DNA from: Gonapodya sp. JEL0774
Taxonomy: Eukaryota > Monoblepharomycota > Monoblepharidomycetes > Monoblepharidales > Gonapodyaceae
Direction: 5' to 3'
Length of the DNA stretch: 22,758 bases
Assembly: GCA_027604505.1 (NCBI GenBank)
Contig: JADIIX010000237.1
Span: forward strand, 1-22,758
Position 1 is the first letter of the stretch. Each line of letters opens with the position of its first letter. Made by a program: the position numbers and the translations under genes. The notes beneath the pieces are model-generated. The model ran no database searches and was not told the DNA's origin. It saw only the letters and a program-made list of their open reading frames with translations. Shown piece by piece: positions 20,897-22,758 of the stretch.

Positions 20897-21262
20897 TTTC
20901 TTGCCCTACCCGTTGGGACTGCGTCCCTCCGGCACCGCACTGTCGGGGTATTTGTCTCTGCGAGACTCTACCTCTCGGCAAGTGCAAACCATCTCGCGCG
21001 AGCCCTGGAAAGAGGCTCGAGCGTTTTGGTGGAGCGTGTGGACATGAGAGTCTTGCACCCCGGTCCCGCCTCTGGCACGCATCCTCCACGGGGGAAGCGC
21101 TGCGCGTTTTTCCCCGCGATGTACCAGACCGCTCCTAGCACTGTTGCTCTACACGGGTATGCGTACTAACCACACCGGCACCTCTCGCTGGCCTCGTTCT
21201 GCGCGTTGCTCGTTGTCATTCGCGTTTCACACCGTCTGACCCCGTCCCGTCCCTCCCAGATC

Positions 21263-22758
21263 ATGTCTCAACATTCTGGCAAGCGCGACCGTGACGCGTC
21301 TCCTCCCCCGGAGGAGCAACCACCCCGCTCAAAGGCTCGGAGCGATGACGTCTCTATGTCTCGCTCCGACCTCGAAGAACTCTTGGCTCAAGTTGCCTCT
21401 AAGGCCGCCAAGGAAGCCCTCGCGTCCCACGGACCGGCTTCCTCTTCTTCTGCGGTGAGTGTTCTCTTCGGGTGTCACACACACACCCTTTGTACGTCTT
21501 GCTGACGGCCCCGATCCCTCTCCTAGCCCCTCACGCCTAAGTCTAAGGCGCTTGCAGAGGATGCGCGCGACCAAGCGCAGAAGGAGAAGGACCGCAAGTA
21601 CCGGGCGCTTCAGGCACGCAAAGCTGCCGAAGCTACCTCCGCGCCCCCTCGGTCCTCTGCAGCTAAGCTGCTCCGTCAGACCATGGATGGCAAGCGGGTC
21701 CCCGTATCCCAGCAAGACGACGGCATCGTGCTCCCGAGTGCCTTCCTCGGAGCCAAGGTCGATCCACGGCAGCGCGCGCTTATCCTCACCAGCGCCGCCT
21801 CCTCCCCGTCCGTCCCGCGCGACCGGTCTCCCACTCGCGCCACCTCCGCGGCTCTACCCATCGAAGTAGACTCCGAGGACGATATGGGCATGGATCTCGA
21901 CCACAACCCCTTGGACCCCGAGGCCGCTGACCACTTCTCCGAGAGTGGCTCCAACGACGGTGACGAGAGCGACCGGAACTTCGATTCCGATGATGACAGT
22001 CGCTCATCACGCTCCGGCTCTCGCGCCTCCAGCCACAATGCCCTGGCCTCCGGCTCTGTCGACCCCTTCTCCATCGACCCCAACGAGCCCCTCCCCAACC
22101 CGGGGATCGATGTCCACGGCGTGCGCTCTAAGCGCTCGGCTCCGGCAAAGCCAGCCTTCCACCCCCGTATTGCCAAGTTCGCAGGCCCTTACGGGGATGG
22201 CGCCTTCTCTTTCTTCCTGCCCCCCTCAGAAACTGCTGACCGGAAGAAGGCGAACAAGGAGCTCAAGACCGCCGCTGGCATGGCCGCGCCTCTGGTCCCC
22301 AAGGGTTTCCGGGATGACCTCATCGAGCCCCTCCGCACTGCTCACGGCTACTCTGCCGACAGAGCCAAAAGTGCCGTCACTGAGCTTATGCGCACTGACA
22401 GTGACGCCCGGCAACTCCAAGACGAGGCCCTCGTCTTTCTCGCCCCAATGCTCGATGGCGCCTCCGACATTCTCTCCTTCATGGAGGAGCACGAGGCCCA
22501 GGTCACCCACATGATCCAGCTCGCCAGCGATATCCCTCCTCACGAGAAACTCCTCGCCGAGTGGGAGACTCTGGACGAGAGAGTCAAGGAGGCCTCTTAC
22601 CTCGACTTCCGCGTCTGGGCCAATAAGGTCACACGCGAAGCCACCGAGCGTCTCCTTGGCAGCATATCGGAGCTCATGATCCTGCGCAATGGTACCACGC
22701 AAGTCGCCTCCCGGGGCCTGAACAACCTCGTCGACGGCCTGAAGGGCTTGACGTACCA
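21263..22758 (+). CDS. unrecognised acidic Ser-rich protein, 2+ exons, runs off the window
   Basis: The ATG at 21263 begins MSQHSGKRDRDASPPPEEQP. Exon 1 is 21263-21454; a 72-nt intron (21455-21526; GTGAGT donor, gctgac branch-like site, CTAG acceptor) contains an in-frame TGA, so it must be removed. Exon 2 runs open from 21527 to the window end, giving at least 474 residues. N-terminal part: charged, helical (LEELLAQVASKAAKEAL), then a basic stretch. Middle (about residues 165-240): Asp/Ser-rich, disordered. C-terminal visible part: soluble, helix-rich (FRDDLIEPLRTAHGYSADRA, ERLLGSISELMILRNGTTQV). No zinc knuckle, polymerase, integrase or nuclease motif is seen. Third codon positions are overwhelmingly C or G, unlike the left-hand genes. 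It could be a Gag-like first ORF of a retroelement, another transposon protein or a GC-rich host gene; I cannot decide. Confidence 0.65.

Larger units (their letters stand above)
19985..21240. other. GC-rich, hairpin-dense region without a supported gene
   Basis: Base composition changes abruptly from AT-rich copia remnant to about two-thirds GC by eye. The region holds at least eight perfect or near-perfect short inverted repeats, listed separately where strongest, spaced irregularly. Open frames exist on both strands, but GC-rich DNA yields such frames by chance and their translations are Pro/Arg/Ser-rich without motifs. It may be the 5' non-coding part of the element or gene that begins at 21263. 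Confidence 0.5.

Noticed and set aside
20555-21169. 204-codon plus-strand frame (and 20241-20699) before the ORF at 21263
   Set aside because: Low-complexity Pro/Ser/Arg composition, overlap with several perfect hairpins, no recognisable domain and no coding-like codon pattern; kept only as a possibility within the leader region.
1-22758. CRISPR arrays, bacterial operons, rRNA genes or prophage
   Set aside because: The window is intron-rich eukaryotic nuclear DNA; no regularly spaced direct repeats or rRNA-like segments were seen.

Overview
The window is nuclear DNA of a filamentous fungus. Its genes are cut by many short GT-AG introns (mostly 60-110 nt) with very small internal exons (11, 19, 22 and 26 nt). 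That density is typical of Basidiomycota, probably Agaricomycetes; the phylum is an inference and no species can be named. I rebuilt exon structures by hand from reading frame, splice motifs and conserved protein motifs, so the predicted proteins below are models.

Layout. (1) 364-2667 (+): complete 15-exon aldo-keto reductase. (2) 2849-3733 (+): small single-pass membrane protein of unknown function. (3) 3899-7117 (+): MAD1, the coiled-coil spindle checkpoint protein, with a Mad2-interaction motif and the C-terminal RLK motif. (4) 7801-10137 (-): 14-exon M20-family amidohydrolase with a signal peptide. (5) 10768-12489 (+): ILV5, mitochondrial ketol-acid reductoisomerase of valine/isoleucine synthesis, divergent from the amidohydrolase across a 630-nt shared upstream region. 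(6) 13116-15626 (-): HAL4/HAL5/NPR1-type serine/threonine kinase, convergent with ILV5. This left 15 kb is ordinary, gene-dense euchromatin.

The right third is different. 15.6-17.1 kb holds no gene I can support. 17.1-18.0 kb is a decayed reading frame broken by stop codons. 17.98-19.98 kb is a dead Ty1/copia retrotransposon: a short putative 5' LTR, a primer-binding site matching the anticodon region of initiator tRNA-Met, a Gag remnant, a zinc-knuckle-like cysteine cluster, a broken protease and a pre-integrase stub. No reverse transcriptase follows. At about 19,985 the DNA switches abruptly to very GC-rich sequence: about 1.2 kb packed with perfect hairpins, then an intron-containing, strongly C/G-ending reading frame (21263 to the window end) for an acidic, serine-rich protein I do not recognise. 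That hairpin region plus the open frame is the best candidate for something undescribed, most simply the left part of an uncatalogued mobile element, but the window ends before any diagnostic enzyme domain.

The left-hand genes have unrelated housekeeping roles (redox, mitotic checkpoint, amide hydrolysis, branched-chain amino acid synthesis, ion/nutrient transporter signalling) and there is no sign of a biosynthetic cluster.
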